Origin: JBJXHG01 sp046160865
GTDB lineage: Bacteria; Planctomycetota; UBA1135; GCA-002686595
Direction of reading: 5' to 3'
Assembly: GCA_046160865.1 (NCBI GenBank)
Contig: JBJXHG010000157.1
Span: 1-32,712 of the forward strand
Length of the DNA stretch: 32,712 nucleotides
The notes below the pieces were generated by a model. That model did not search any database. It saw only the letters and a list, made by a program, of their open reading frames with translations, and was not told where the DNA came from. How positions within the stretch are numbered: position 1 is the stretch's first letter; every line of letters starts with the position of its first letter. Below, one piece after another: positions 16,258 to 23,397 of the stretch. The position numbers were made by a program, and so were the translations under genes.

Positions 16258-16383
16258 GGCGCGTGCCTTGCGCTGCGAGCGCGCGCGAAGCCGCTCGATT
16301 CGGAGGGCCGCGTGCTGTGCGGCGGCGCGAGCGCTCATTACCATCCTCGCTCGCCCGCGAGCCAGCGAGCGCACCAGGTCACG

Positions 16384-17922
16384 ATGCCACACGCGCTCAC
16401 GCTCGACGGAACGTCTCTCACGCTCGACGACTTGCTGCCGCTCACGCGCGGCGAAGCGCTCGAGCTGAAAATCTCGAAGAGCGCTCGTGCGGCCGTCGCC
16501 CGCGCGCGCAAGCTCGTCGAGGACCACGTCGAAGCCGGCGACGTCGTGTACGGGCTCACGACGGGCTTCGGCAAGCTGAAGAACGTCGCGATCGGGCGCG
16601 AGGACCTCGAGACGCTGCAGCGCAACCTCGTGCTGTCGCACTGCTGCGGCGTCGGCGAGCCGATGCCGCAGGAGGAAGTGCGCATCGCGCAGGTGCTGCG
16701 CTTGAACGGGCTCGTGCGCGGCCGATCGGGCATCGCGCTCGCGACCGTCGACCGCTTGATCGCGCTCTTCAACAAGGGCTTCGTGCCGGTCGTGCCGCGC
16801 AAGGGATCGGTGGGCGCGAGCGGAGATCTCGCGCCGCTCGCGCACATGGCGGCCGCGTACCTCGGCGTCGGCGAAGCGTGGGTCCTCGGGAAGCGCAAGA
16901 ACGCGCGCGCGGCACTGCGCGCGATCGGCGAGCAGCCGCTAGTGCTCGGCGCGAAGGAAGGCCTCGCGCTCATCAACGGCACCGAGATCATCAAGGCAAT
17001 CGGCGTGTGCGCGGCCGCGCGCGCGGTGAACTTGTCAAAGGCTGCCGACGCGATCGCCGCGCTCACGATCGAAGCGCTGTTCGGCAGCATCAAGCCGTTC
17101 GACGACCGCTTGGCCGATCTGAAGGGCCACGACGGGCACCGGCGCACGTCGGCGAACGTGCGCGCGTGTCTCGCGAAGTCGGAGGTGCTCACGAGCCACG
17201 CCAATTGTGATCGCGTGCAGGATCCGTACTCGCTGCGCTGCGTACCGCAGATCCACGGCGCCGTGAAGACCGCGCTGGAGCACGTGACGAGCGTCCTCGC
17301 GCACGAGATCAACGCCGTCACCGACAACCCGATCGTATTCGCGGAGACGGGCGAGGTCGTGAGCGCCGGCCAGTTCCACGGCCAGCCGCTGTCGATGCCG
17401 CTCGATTACCTCGCGATCGCGCTCGCGACTTTGGCGAACGTCAGCGAGCGGCGCGTCGAGCAGCTCGTGAATCCCGACTTGTCGCGTTTGCCGGCGTTCC
17501 TGACGCCCGAGCCCGGCCTCAACTCGGGTCTGATGATCGCGCAAGTCGCGGCGGCTGCGCTCGCGAGCGAGAACAAGGTGCTCGCGCATCCGGCGTCGGT
17601 CGACACGATCCCGACGAGCGCGAACCAAGAGGACCACGTGTCGATGGGCGTGACCGCAGCGCGCAAGGCGCTCGAGGTCGTCGCGAACACGGAAGCGGTG
17701 CTCGCGCTCGAATGGCTGTGCGCCGCCCAAGCGCGCGAGTTCCACGCCGAGCTGCGTGCGGGCCGCGGTGCGCACGCGGCGTACGTGTGTCTGCGCACGC
17801 GCGTCGAGCCGCTCGGCAAGGACCGCTACCTGCACGCGGACATCGAAGCGGCGTGCGAGCTCCTGCGCTCGGGCGCGCTCGTCACCGCGGTCGAGCGCGC
17901 CGCCGGCGTGCTGCGGGCCTAG
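16384..17922 (+). CDS. hutH: Histidine ammonia-lyase
   Basis: A protein of 512 residues, the usual length for HutH. It converts L-histidine to trans-urocanate and ammonia, the first step of histidine degradation in the cytoplasm. The MIO-forming triad is A145-S146-G147 within GSVGASGDLAPLAHM; the catalytic Tyr56 lies in VYGLTTGFGKL; NLVLSHCCGVGEP, QDPYSLRC.PQIHGA, NPIVF, GQFHGQ and SANQEDHVSMG are also typical. The start is the ATG giving MPHALTLDG. The stop codon abuts, and its last base may belong to, a palindromic repeat element that separates it from hutU. Confidence 0.95.
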   Translation: MPHALTLDGTSLTLDDLLPLTRGEALELKISKSARAAVARARKLVEDHVEAGDVVYGLTTGFGKLKNVAIGREDLETLQRNLVLSHCCGVGEPMPQEEVRIAQVLRLNGLVRGRSGIALATVDRLIALFNKGFVPVVPRKGSVGASGDLAPLAHMAAAYLGVGEAWVLGKRKNARAALRAIGEQPLVLGAKEGLALINGTEIIKAIGVCAAARAVNLSKAADAIAALTIEALFGSIKPFDDRLADLKGHDGHRRTSANVRACLAKSEVLTSHANCDRVQDPYSLRCVPQIHGAVKTALEHVTSVLAHEINAVTDNPIVFAETGEVVSAGQFHGQPLSMPLDYLAIALATLANVSERRVEQLVNPDLSRLPAFLTPEPGLNSGLMIAQVAAAALASENKVLAHPASVDTIPTSANQEDHVSMGVTAARKALEVVANTEAVLALEWLCAAQAREFHAELRAGRGAHAAYVCLRTRVEPLGKDRYLHADIEAACELLRSGALVTAVERAAGVLRA

Positions 17923-18259
17923 CCTGCATTTCTAACCACGTCCTGCTGCGGTCGCGCCAACTCGCTCGGCGCGGCGTTGTTGGATCCGAATCGATCCTCG
18001 CTGACCTAGAGCACGTCCTAAAACCTCGCCGGGCTTCGGGCGGCTGCGCCGCCGCGGCGCGGCGTCGAACCTCCTCTGCGTATTTCTTCGTCAATACGCA
18101 TCGTCGGCTCTCCTTGCGCCGCATCGGCTCGCTCACCCTCGGGCCGCGGCGAGGTTTTAGGACGTGCTCCTAACAGGTCAGCTGCGGTCGATTCCGATGC
18201 AACGCCTTGCTCCGAACGCGCTGGCGCAACCTCGCGACGGTCGTGGTGAGAAATGCGGG
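17922..18259. mobile_element. Palindromic element (family ii), copy 1, interrupted by a second element
   Basis: This is the same element as at 20457-20633, about 177 bp without its insert. The left end reads CCTGCATTTCTAACCACG, the right end CGTGGTGAGAAATGCGGG. CCTA occurs directly on both sides (17918-17921 and 18260-18263), a possible 4-bp target duplication, which would mean hutH originally ended GCC TAA and the insertion preserved a stop. The centre, CTGACCTA/ACAGGTCAG, is split by the 161-bp element at 18009-18169. No coding capacity. Confidence 0.7.
18009..18169. mobile_element. 161-bp element with perfect 22-bp terminal inverted repeats (family iii)
   Basis: The left end is GAGCACGTCCTAAAACC plus TCGCC (18009-18030); positions 18148-18169 are its exact reverse complement. 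CTA flanks both sides (18006-18008, 18170-18172). The uninterrupted copy of the host element at 20457-20633 reads CTGACCTAACAGGTCAG at this point, which equals the flanks joined with one CTA, proving insertion with a 3-bp duplication. The interior contains the hairpin TGCGTATT...AATACGCA. It is too short for a transposase, so it is non-autonomous. Confidence 0.85.
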
Positions 18260-18376
18260 CCTAAGCGCCGTTCCGGCCGCGCGCGCGGGACACGCACGCC
18301 GCAAACGAGCGCGCGCCGCTCGGCCCGCTCGGAGGTGGGCTGCGGCGCGCAGCTTTGACTGGCGTAAGGATGCGGA

Positions 18377-18487
18377 TCAACCGCCGGCGGACTTCTTCGC
18401 CAGCTTCGCCTTCTTCTTGTCCTGCTTCTCCTTGATGCTCAGCTTTTCCTTCTTCGTGTCCTTCTTGTGCGTTTCGCCCTTGCTCAT
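18377..18487 (-). CDS. 36-residue lysine-rich small protein
   Basis: A short reading frame begins MSKGETHKKDTKKEKLS and ends KLAKKSAGG: 15 of 36 residues are Lys, and none is Cys, Trp, Tyr or Phe. On its strand GGAG lies 7 bases before the ATG (CCCCGGAGATTTCCATG), a good ribosome-binding site. The biased but ordered composition (Lys with Glu, Asp and Gln) suggests a real, probably disordered or nucleic-acid-associated small protein; short Lys-rich proteins starting MSKG occur in many bacteria. It lies between hutH and hutU, divergent from hutU by 150 bp. Function unknown. Bases 18264-18376 show nothing else. Confidence 0.65.
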   Translation of the reverse strand: MSKGETHKKDTKKEKLSIKEKQDKKKAKLAKKSAGG

Positions 18488-18637
18488 GGAAATCTCCGGG
18501 GAGGATTCGGGGGCCGGACCTGTTTCCGACCGATGCGCAAAGAGAAGCGGAGCCGCGCGGCGCTGTCAAGCGCGGAGAACACGCCCGCGTGCAGCATCGG
18601 ATACGATCCGCGCTCTTCGCACGAACGGGAGCACCGC

Positions 18638-20323
18638 ATGACACGAACGACGCGCGCCGTGAGCACCGTGGAAATTCAGGCCGGCCCCCAACGTGCACCG
18701 CGTGGTCTCGAACGCACGTGCAGGACGTGGGCCGCCGAAGCCGCGCTGCGCATGCTGATGAACAACCTCGACGCCGAGGTGGCCGAGGATCCCGCGAACC
18801 TCGTCGTGTACGGCGGCAGCGGCAAAGCCGCGCGCGACTGGCCGTCGTTCCACGCGATCGTCGCGACGCTGCGGCGGCTCGCGCCCGACGAGACCTTGCT
18901 CGTGCAGAGCGGCAAGCCGGTCGGCGTGTTCCGCACGACGTCGCAAGCGCCGCGCGTGCTCATCGCGAACTCGAACTTGGTCGGACGCTGGGCGACGTGG
19001 GAGCACTTCCGCGCGCTCGAGGCCGAGAACAAGATCATGTTCGGGCAGATGACCGCGGGCAGCTGGATCTACATCGGCACCCAAGGAATTCTCCAAGGCA
19101 CGTACGAGACGTTCGCCGCGGCGGCGAAGCGTCACTTCGGCGGCACGTTGAAGGGCCGCCTGCTCGTGACGGGCGGGCTCGGCGGCATGGGGGGCGCGCA
19201 ACCGCTCGCCGCGACGATGAACGAGGCGACCTTTCTCGGCGCGGACGTCGACCGCGCGCGCATCCAGAAGCGGATCGACACGCGCTACTGCGACGTGCTC
19301 ATCGAAGACCTCGACCGCGCGATCGACCAAGCGCTCGAATGGAAGGCGAAAGGCGTCGCGAAGTCGATCGGCGTCGTCGCGAACGCGGTCGACCTGCTCG
19401 AGCGGCTCATCGCGCGCAAGATCACGCCCGACGTGCTCACGGATCAGACGAGCGCCCACGATCCGCTCGGCGGTTACGTGCCGAATCGCATGAGCACCGA
19501 CGCCGCGCTGCGCCTGCGCAAGAGCGATCCGAGCGGCTACGAGCGGGAGTCGCTGCGCACGATGATCGACCACTGCAAGGCGATGCTCGAGCTGCAGCGT
19601 CGCGGCGCCGACACGTTCGACTACGGCAACAACTTGCGCGGCTTCGCGAAGCAGGCGGGCTTCGACGATGCGTTCGGCTTCGAGGGCTTCGTGCCCAAGT
19701 ACGTGCGCCCGCTGTTCTGCGAGGGCAAGGGACCGTTCCGCTGGGTCGCGCTGTCCGGCGATCCCGCGGACATCGGGAAGACCGACGCGATCATTTTGAA
19801 GCTGTTCCCCGAAGACACGGCGCTCGCGCGCTGGATCCGCATGGCCGGCGAGCGCGTCGCGTTCCAAGGCTTGCCCGCGCGCATCTGCTGGCTCGGCTAC
19901 GGCGATCGCGCAAAGGCCGGCCGCGCGTTCAACGACGCGGTGCGCACGGGCGAGATCTCCGCGCCGATCGTGATCGGCCGCGATCACCTCGACTGCGGCT
20001 CCGTCGCGTCGCCGAATCGCGAGACGGAAGCGATGAAGGACGGCACCGACGCGGTGGCGGACTGGCCGCTGCTCAACTGCATGCTCAACGTCGCGTCGGG
20101 TGCCGCGTGGGTGTCGTTCCATCACGGCGGCGGCGTCGGGATGGGCTACAGCTTGCACGCCGGACAGGTGACGGTCGCCGACGGCAGCGCCGAAGCCGCG
20201 GCGTCGATCGAGCGCGTGCTCACCAACGATCCTGGCACCGGCGTGATGCGTCACGCCGACGCGGGCTACGACGAAGCGATCCGCTGCGCGCGCGAGAAGG
20301 GGATCGATCTGCCGTCGGTGTAG
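18638..20323 (+). CDS. hutU: Urocanate hydratase
   Basis: A protein of 561 residues, the normal HutU length. It hydrates urocanate to 4-imidazolone-5-propionate using tightly bound NAD+, the second step of histidine degradation. The NAD-binding glycine motif is GGLGGMGGAQ (about 179-188); Cys417 in ARICWLGYGDR corresponds to the active-site cysteine; QTSAHDPLGGYVP, DHLDCGSVASPNRETEAM and SFHHGGGVGMG are family signatures. The start at 18638 has GGGAG 6 bases upstream. hutH lies upstream on the same strand but separated by repeat elements and a minus-strand small gene, so the two are probably transcribed separately. hutI, hutF and hutG are not in the window. Confidence 0.95.
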   Translation: MTRTTRAVSTVEIQAGPQRAPRGLERTCRTWAAEAALRMLMNNLDAEVAEDPANLVVYGGSGKAARDWPSFHAIVATLRRLAPDETLLVQSGKPVGVFRTTSQAPRVLIANSNLVGRWATWEHFRALEAENKIMFGQMTAGSWIYIGTQGILQGTYETFAAAAKRHFGGTLKGRLLVTGGLGGMGGAQPLAATMNEATFLGADVDRARIQKRIDTRYCDVLIEDLDRAIDQALEWKAKGVAKSIGVVANAVDLLERLIARKITPDVLTDQTSAHDPLGGYVPNRMSTDAALRLRKSDPSGYERESLRTMIDHCKAMLELQRRGADTFDYGNNLRGFAKQAGFDDAFGFEGFVPKYVRPLFCEGKGPFRWVALSGDPADIGKTDAIILKLFPEDTALARWIRMAGERVAFQGLPARICWLGYGDRAKAGRAFNDAVRTGEISAPIVIGRDHLDCGSVASPNRETEAMKDGTDAVADWPLLNCMLNVASGAAWVSFHHGGGVGMGYSLHAGQVTVADGSAEAAASIERVLTNDPGTGVMRHADAGYDEAIRCAREKGIDLPSV

Positions 20324-20328
20324 TGACC

Positions 20329-21087
20329 ATGGCCGCGTCCGAGCGCGACGATTGGTCTTCCGCAGCGCCGGTCGCCGCGCCGCGTGCACGGGCGCGATTG
20401 CCGCGCTGGGTGGTCTGCGTGTGCCTGGGCTCAATCGGCCTGCTGTTGCTCTGGCTGGCCCGCATTTCTCACCACGTCCTGCTGCGGCCGCGTCAACTCG
20501 CTTCCGCCCGCGTTGTTGGATCGGAGTCGATCCTCGCTGACCTAACAGGTCAGCTGCGGTCGATTCCGATGCAACGCCTTGTCCGAAGCGAGCTGTCACG
20601 CCCTCGCGACGGACGTGGTGAGAAATGCGGGCCGGCGGCTGTCGTGGTGCTCGTCGTCGGCAAGGAAACCGGGTACTTCCCGAGCGCCAAGGCCGTGCCC
20701 GCCGAGCGCGTGCACGTGCGCTTCGTGGAGTACTTGCAGAGCAACGATCTCTTGCGCGACGGCGAGCAGCTGCTCTACCTCTACTCCGACGGCATCCTCC
20801 ACGTGCAGGAAGGCTGTGTGTTCTGCACCGATCGCCGCGTCGTGTCGTTCGCGGAAGGCTGGCTGGCCGAGAACCCGCACCTTCGGTCCGTGGAATACGC
20901 AGACGTCCACCAGATCCTCGTGGATTCCAGCGATCGCTGGAGCGAGGACGCGCAGTTCGAGATCCAGGGAGCCGCCGGCGATGGGCTGCGGTTCGGCGTA
21001 GGTCAACGGGACGACGGCGACGTCGAGTTCGCGCGCGTCATGCGGGAGGCCTGGACGCTCGCGCGTCGGTCCGGTCGCTCGCGCTGA
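20329..21087 (+). CDS. Membrane protein with PH-like domain, carrying an in-frame repeat element
   Basis: A frame of 252 residues. The first part has a basic N-terminus and a transmembrane helix (about 26-44, RWVVCVCLGSIGLLLLWLA). Residues ~43-102 are encoded by the 177-bp palindromic element. After it, AVVVLVVGKETGYFP continues, so without the element the helix would read GLLLLWLAAVVVLVVG in the same frame. The C-terminal ~130 residues (GEQLLYLYSDGILHVQEGCVFCTDRRVVSF..EYADVHQI) resemble bacterial PH-like domains. It starts 5 bp after hutU (ATG; a GTG at 20323 is possible). Removing the insert restores an uninterrupted helix, so the gene was probably functional before insertion; present function is uncertain. 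Confidence 0.6.
   Translation: MAASERDDWSSAAPVAAPRARARLPRWVVCVCLGSIGLLLLWLARISHHVLLRPRQLASARVVGSESILADLTGQLRSIPMQRLVRSELSRPRDGRGEKCGPAAVVVLVVGKETGYFPSAKAVPAERVHVRFVEYLQSNDLLRDGEQLLYLYSDGILHVQEGCVFCTDRRVVSFAEGWLAENPHLRSVEYADVHQILVDSSDRWSEDAQFEIQGAAGDGLRFGVGQRDDGDVEFARVMREAWTLARRSGRSR
20457..20633. mobile_element. 177-bp palindromic element (family ii), copy 2, uninterrupted
   Basis: Perfect 23-bp terminal inverted repeats: the left end begins GGCCCGCATTTCTCACC and the right end finishes GGTGAGAAATGCGGGCC. The two halves stay inverted-complementary over most of their ~85-bp length and meet at CTGACCT-AAC-AGGTCAG, so the element can fold into one long hairpin. The sequence is close to copy 1 outside the insert. 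Its length is a multiple of three and it has no stop in the frame of the host gene. No clear target duplication is visible here. Confidence 0.85.
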
Positions 21088-21193
21088 TCCGTCGCGGATC
21101 CTGATCGAACATTGACGCGTCCTTCGCCGAGTTCGAGCCTGTGCGTCCGATGAGTGACGCGCTCGCCCGCCTTCTCGCGCGCGAGCGACGTGT

Positions 21194-22426
21194 ATGCTCG
21201 TCGACCCGGACGTGATGGACCCCGCGCTGCGAACCTTCCACGAGACCAAGCACTTCTACCGGCGCTTGGACGGCTTGCTCACGGACTTGATCACGAGTCC
21301 GGCGGGCGAGCGCTTGCTCGACTCGTACGTGGCCCGCCTCGTCGACGAGTTCGCGAGCGATCTCGGCTTCTTCGCCGCCGCGATCTACCGCGAGCGACGC
21401 GGCGAGCTCGCGCTCGAGAAGCAGTTCGGCGCGGCGTTGCGTCACGCCGAGCAGCTCGATGCGCGCGCGCCCGGCATCGAGCTCGCGATCGAGCGCCACG
21501 TCGTGCTCTTCCGCGCCGGCGAGGAGGCCAACTTTGGCTTGCCGAGTTCGGGCGACACGGAGTCTGGTGCGCTGGTCGTGATCGAGGAGCCGCGCGAGCG
21601 GCACGTCATCGTGTTCCGCTTTCGCGGCGACGCCGCGCGGGAGCAAGTCGAGTTCGCGCTCAACACCGCACGCTCGGCGCTCGCGGCGCGCTTGCTCGAG
21701 CAGCGTCTCGGCGGAGCGCTGCGCGAGGCGGCCGCGATCCAATCGAGCTTGCTGCCCGAGCGCGCGCCGGACTTTCGCGGCTACGACATCGCGGGTGCTT
21801 CGCGCGCGGCGGAAGAAGTCGGCGGCGACCTGTTCGACTTCCTCGCCATCGACGAGGACACGCTGGGGCTCTCGATCGGCGACGCGAGCGGTCACGGGCT
21901 GCCGGCCGCACTCGTCGCGCGCGACGTCGTCGTCGCGTTGCGCATGGGCGTCGAGGGCGAGCTCAAGATCCGCCACACGCTGCGAAAATTGAACCGCGTC
22001 GTGCACTCGAGCAATTTGTCGAGCGGCTTCGTGTCGCTCTTCTACGGCGAGCTCGAAGCCAACGGGAACTTGTTCTTCGTGAACGCCGGTCACGAGCCGC
22101 CGCTGTATTGCGCGGGCGGGAGCGCGAGCTGGATGCCGCGCGGCGGACCGGTGCTCGGCCCGCTGCCGGAAGCCGAGTTCAAGAGCCACTTCCTGCACGT
22201 CGATCGCGACACGACGCTGGTGCTCTACACCGACGGCATCATCGAGCGGAGCGACAAAGACGGCGTGCTGTTCGGTTGCGACGGACTGACTGCCGCCGTG
22301 CAGAGCGCGCTTGGCTCATCGTCCGCGACGATCCTCGAGCGCGTGTTCGCCGCCGCGGAAGCGCACGGCGGCGGCGCGCCGTGGGACGACGACGCGACGG
22401 TCGTCGTCGTGCACCGACTCGCGTAG
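21194..22426 (+). CDS. RsbU/SpoIIE-type PP2C serine phosphatase
   Basis: A protein of 410 residues without membrane segments. Residues 1-190 are an alpha/beta region that could be a GAF-like sensor; the C-terminal half is a PP2C phosphatase with EEVGGDLFDF (about 205-214), IGDASGHGLPAALVA (about 227-241), NAGHEPPLY, LYTDGIIER and a final DDDATVVVV. The metal-binding Asp residues are present, so it should dephosphorylate a Ser/Thr-phosphorylated protein, typically an anti-sigma-factor antagonist in partner-switching regulation. No anti-sigma or antagonist gene is adjacent. The start could be the ATG at 21194 or 21215. Confidence 0.88.
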   Translation: MLVDPDVMDPALRTFHETKHFYRRLDGLLTDLITSPAGERLLDSYVARLVDEFASDLGFFAAAIYRERRGELALEKQFGAALRHAEQLDARAPGIELAIERHVVLFRAGEEANFGLPSSGDTESGALVVIEEPRERHVIVFRFRGDAAREQVEFALNTARSALAARLLEQRLGGALREAAAIQSSLLPERAPDFRGYDIAGASRAAEEVGGDLFDFLAIDEDTLGLSIGDASGHGLPAALVARDVVVALRMGVEGELKIRHTLRKLNRVVHSSNLSSGFVSLFYGELEANGNLFFVNAGHEPPLYCAGGSASWMPRGGPVLGPLPEAEFKSHFLHVDRDTTLVLYTDGIIERSDKDGVLFGCDGLTAAVQSALGSSSATILERVFAAAEAHGGGAPWDDDATVVVVHRLA

Positions 22427-22453
22427 CGCTGCCGCCTTGGCCTCGAGGGAAAG

Positions 22454-22469
22454 GCAACGAACTGGTTGC
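22454..22469. promoter_or_regulatory. Operator-like inverted repeat O1
   Basis: GCAAC-N6-GTTGC, identical in half-sites and spacing to the site at 22495-22510. Its right arm overlaps the proposed -35 box. Likely bound by the ArsR-type regulator encoded downstream (inference). Confidence 0.5.
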
Positions 22470-22494
22470 GCTACGCCCGAGGCTCGCTTATTCT
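22466..22494 (+). promoter_or_regulatory. Sigma-70-like promoter of the SRPBCC-ArsR operon
   Basis: TTGCGC (22466-22471), a 17-bp spacer and TATTCT (22489-22494), placed 18 bp before the start codon of the SRPBCC gene. Both boxes touch inverted repeats O1 and O2, so bound repressor would block polymerase. Confidence 0.45.
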
Positions 22495-22510
22495 GCAACC
22501 AGGAGGTTGC
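22495..22510. promoter_or_regulatory. Operator-like inverted repeat O2, containing the ribosome-binding site
   Basis: GCAAC-N6-GTTGC, 41 bp (about four helical turns) from O1. The Shine-Dalgarno sequence AGGAGG (22501-22506) lies inside, 6 bases before the ATG, so the same sequence could also act as an mRNA hairpin masking translation. Confidence 0.5.
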
Positions 22511-22512
22511 CA

Positions 22513-22992
22513 ATGAGCACCGGGTCTACCGACCGCATCGAGAGGACGATCGAGCTGCGTGTGCCGCGCAGCCGCGTGTGGCGCGCGTTGACGGACGCGC
22601 ACGAGTTCGGCACGTGGTTCGGCGTGAAGATGGACGGAGCGTTCTCGCCCGGCGCGCAACTGCGCGGACAGATCACGATCCCCGGCTACCAGCACGTCGT
22701 GATGGACATCCGCATCGAGCGCGTGGAGCCCGAGCGCCACTTCTCGTGGCGCTGGCATCCGCACGCGGTCGAGCGGGGCGTCGACTACTCGAAGGAGGAG
22801 CGGACGCTCGTCGTGTTCGAGCTCGCCGACGTTCCCGGCGGCACGCGGCTGACGGTGGTCGAGTCGGGTTTCGACAAGGTGCCGCTCGCGCGCCGCGCCG
22901 AGGCGTACCGCATGAACTCCGGCGGCTGGGAAGGGCAGCTCCGCAACCTCGAGCAGCATGTCACCGAAAGCAGCACGAAGACCGCGCGCTAG
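22513..22992 (+). CDS. SRPBCC/AHSA1-like domain protein
   Basis: A soluble protein of 159 residues made of a single START-like SRPBCC fold: the opening ERTIELRVPRSRVWRALTDAHEFGTWFG, followed by the central IRIERVEPERHFSWRWHP and the closing helix with MNSGGWEGQLRNLEQHV, is typical of AHSA1-family proteins, which bind hydrophobic ligands or Hsp90-type clients. It has a perfect AGGAGG site 6 bases before the ATG. It overlaps the ArsR gene by 35 bp. The pair SRPBCC plus ArsR is a frequent arrangement, in which the regulator controls its partner. No ligand can be predicted. Confidence 0.85.
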   Translation: MSTGSTDRIERTIELRVPRSRVWRALTDAHEFGTWFGVKMDGAFSPGAQLRGQITIPGYQHVVMDIRIERVEPERHFSWRWHPHAVERGVDYSKEERTLVVFELADVPGGTRLTVVESGFDKVPLARRAEAYRMNSGGWEGQLRNLEQHVTESSTKTAR

Positions 22993-23359
22993 CGGCCGGC
23001 GGCCGGCGTCCGCGAAGTCGCGCGCGTCGAGCGGCGTCTTCGCGCACGCGGCGCCGGTGTTCGCCGCGCTCGGCAACGAGAAGCGCCTCGCGCTCGTGCA
23101 GCGCTTGTGCGCGGATGGTCCGACGTCGATCGTCGCGCTCACCGAAGGCACGCGCGTGACGCGCCAAGCGGTCACGAAGCACCTGCATGTGCTCGAAGGA
23201 GCGGGGCTCGTGCGCGGCGTCGGGCAAGGACGCACGAACGTGTGGGAGGTCGATCTCGCGCGGCTCGCCGAAGTGCACCGCTGTCTCGATCACATCGAGG
23301 CGCAGTGGGACGAAGCGTTGCAACGCCTGAAAGCGTCGCTGGAGAGGGAGTCGAAGTGA
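22958..23359 (+). CDS. ArsR-family transcriptional regulator
   Basis: A protein of 133 residues with a basic, probably disordered N-terminus (about 1-25) and a winged helix-turn-helix: HAAPVFAALGNEKRLALVQRLC, then TSIVALTEGTRVTRQAVTKHLHVLEGAGLVRG (recognition helix about 68-79) and the wing GQGRTNVWEVD. No CxC or His metal-binding motif is visible, so it is probably not a metal sensor. The start overlaps the SRPBCC gene by 35 bp, indicating translational coupling. Probable autoregulation through the two identical inverted repeats upstream of the operon. Confidence 0.88.
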   Translation: MSPKAARRPRASGRRPASAKSRASSGVFAHAAPVFAALGNEKRLALVQRLCADGPTSIVALTEGTRVTRQAVTKHLHVLEGAGLVRGVGQGRTNVWEVDLARLAEVHRCLDHIEAQWDEALQRLKASLERESK

Positions 23360-23397
23360 CCCGAGAGGATTGGGCGCGGCGCCTCGTGCGGCGCGCG

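Noticed and set aside
18017..18160. The CCTAAAACCTCGCC ... GGCGAGGTTTTAGG inverted pair could be read as a rho-independent terminator after hutH
   Set aside because: The arms are 22-bp ends 117 bp apart with a direct CTA duplication and an empty site elsewhere, so a mobile element explains it better; no T tract follows.
18638..20323. hutH and hutU as a single simple operon
   Set aside because: They are separated by over 700 bp containing repeat elements and a minus-strand small gene, so co-transcription is doubtful.
21116..21200. TTGACG at 21112 and TATGCT near 21190 as a promoter for the phosphatase gene
   Set aside because: Spacing between them is far from 17 bp and the TATGCT overlaps the ATG at 21194.
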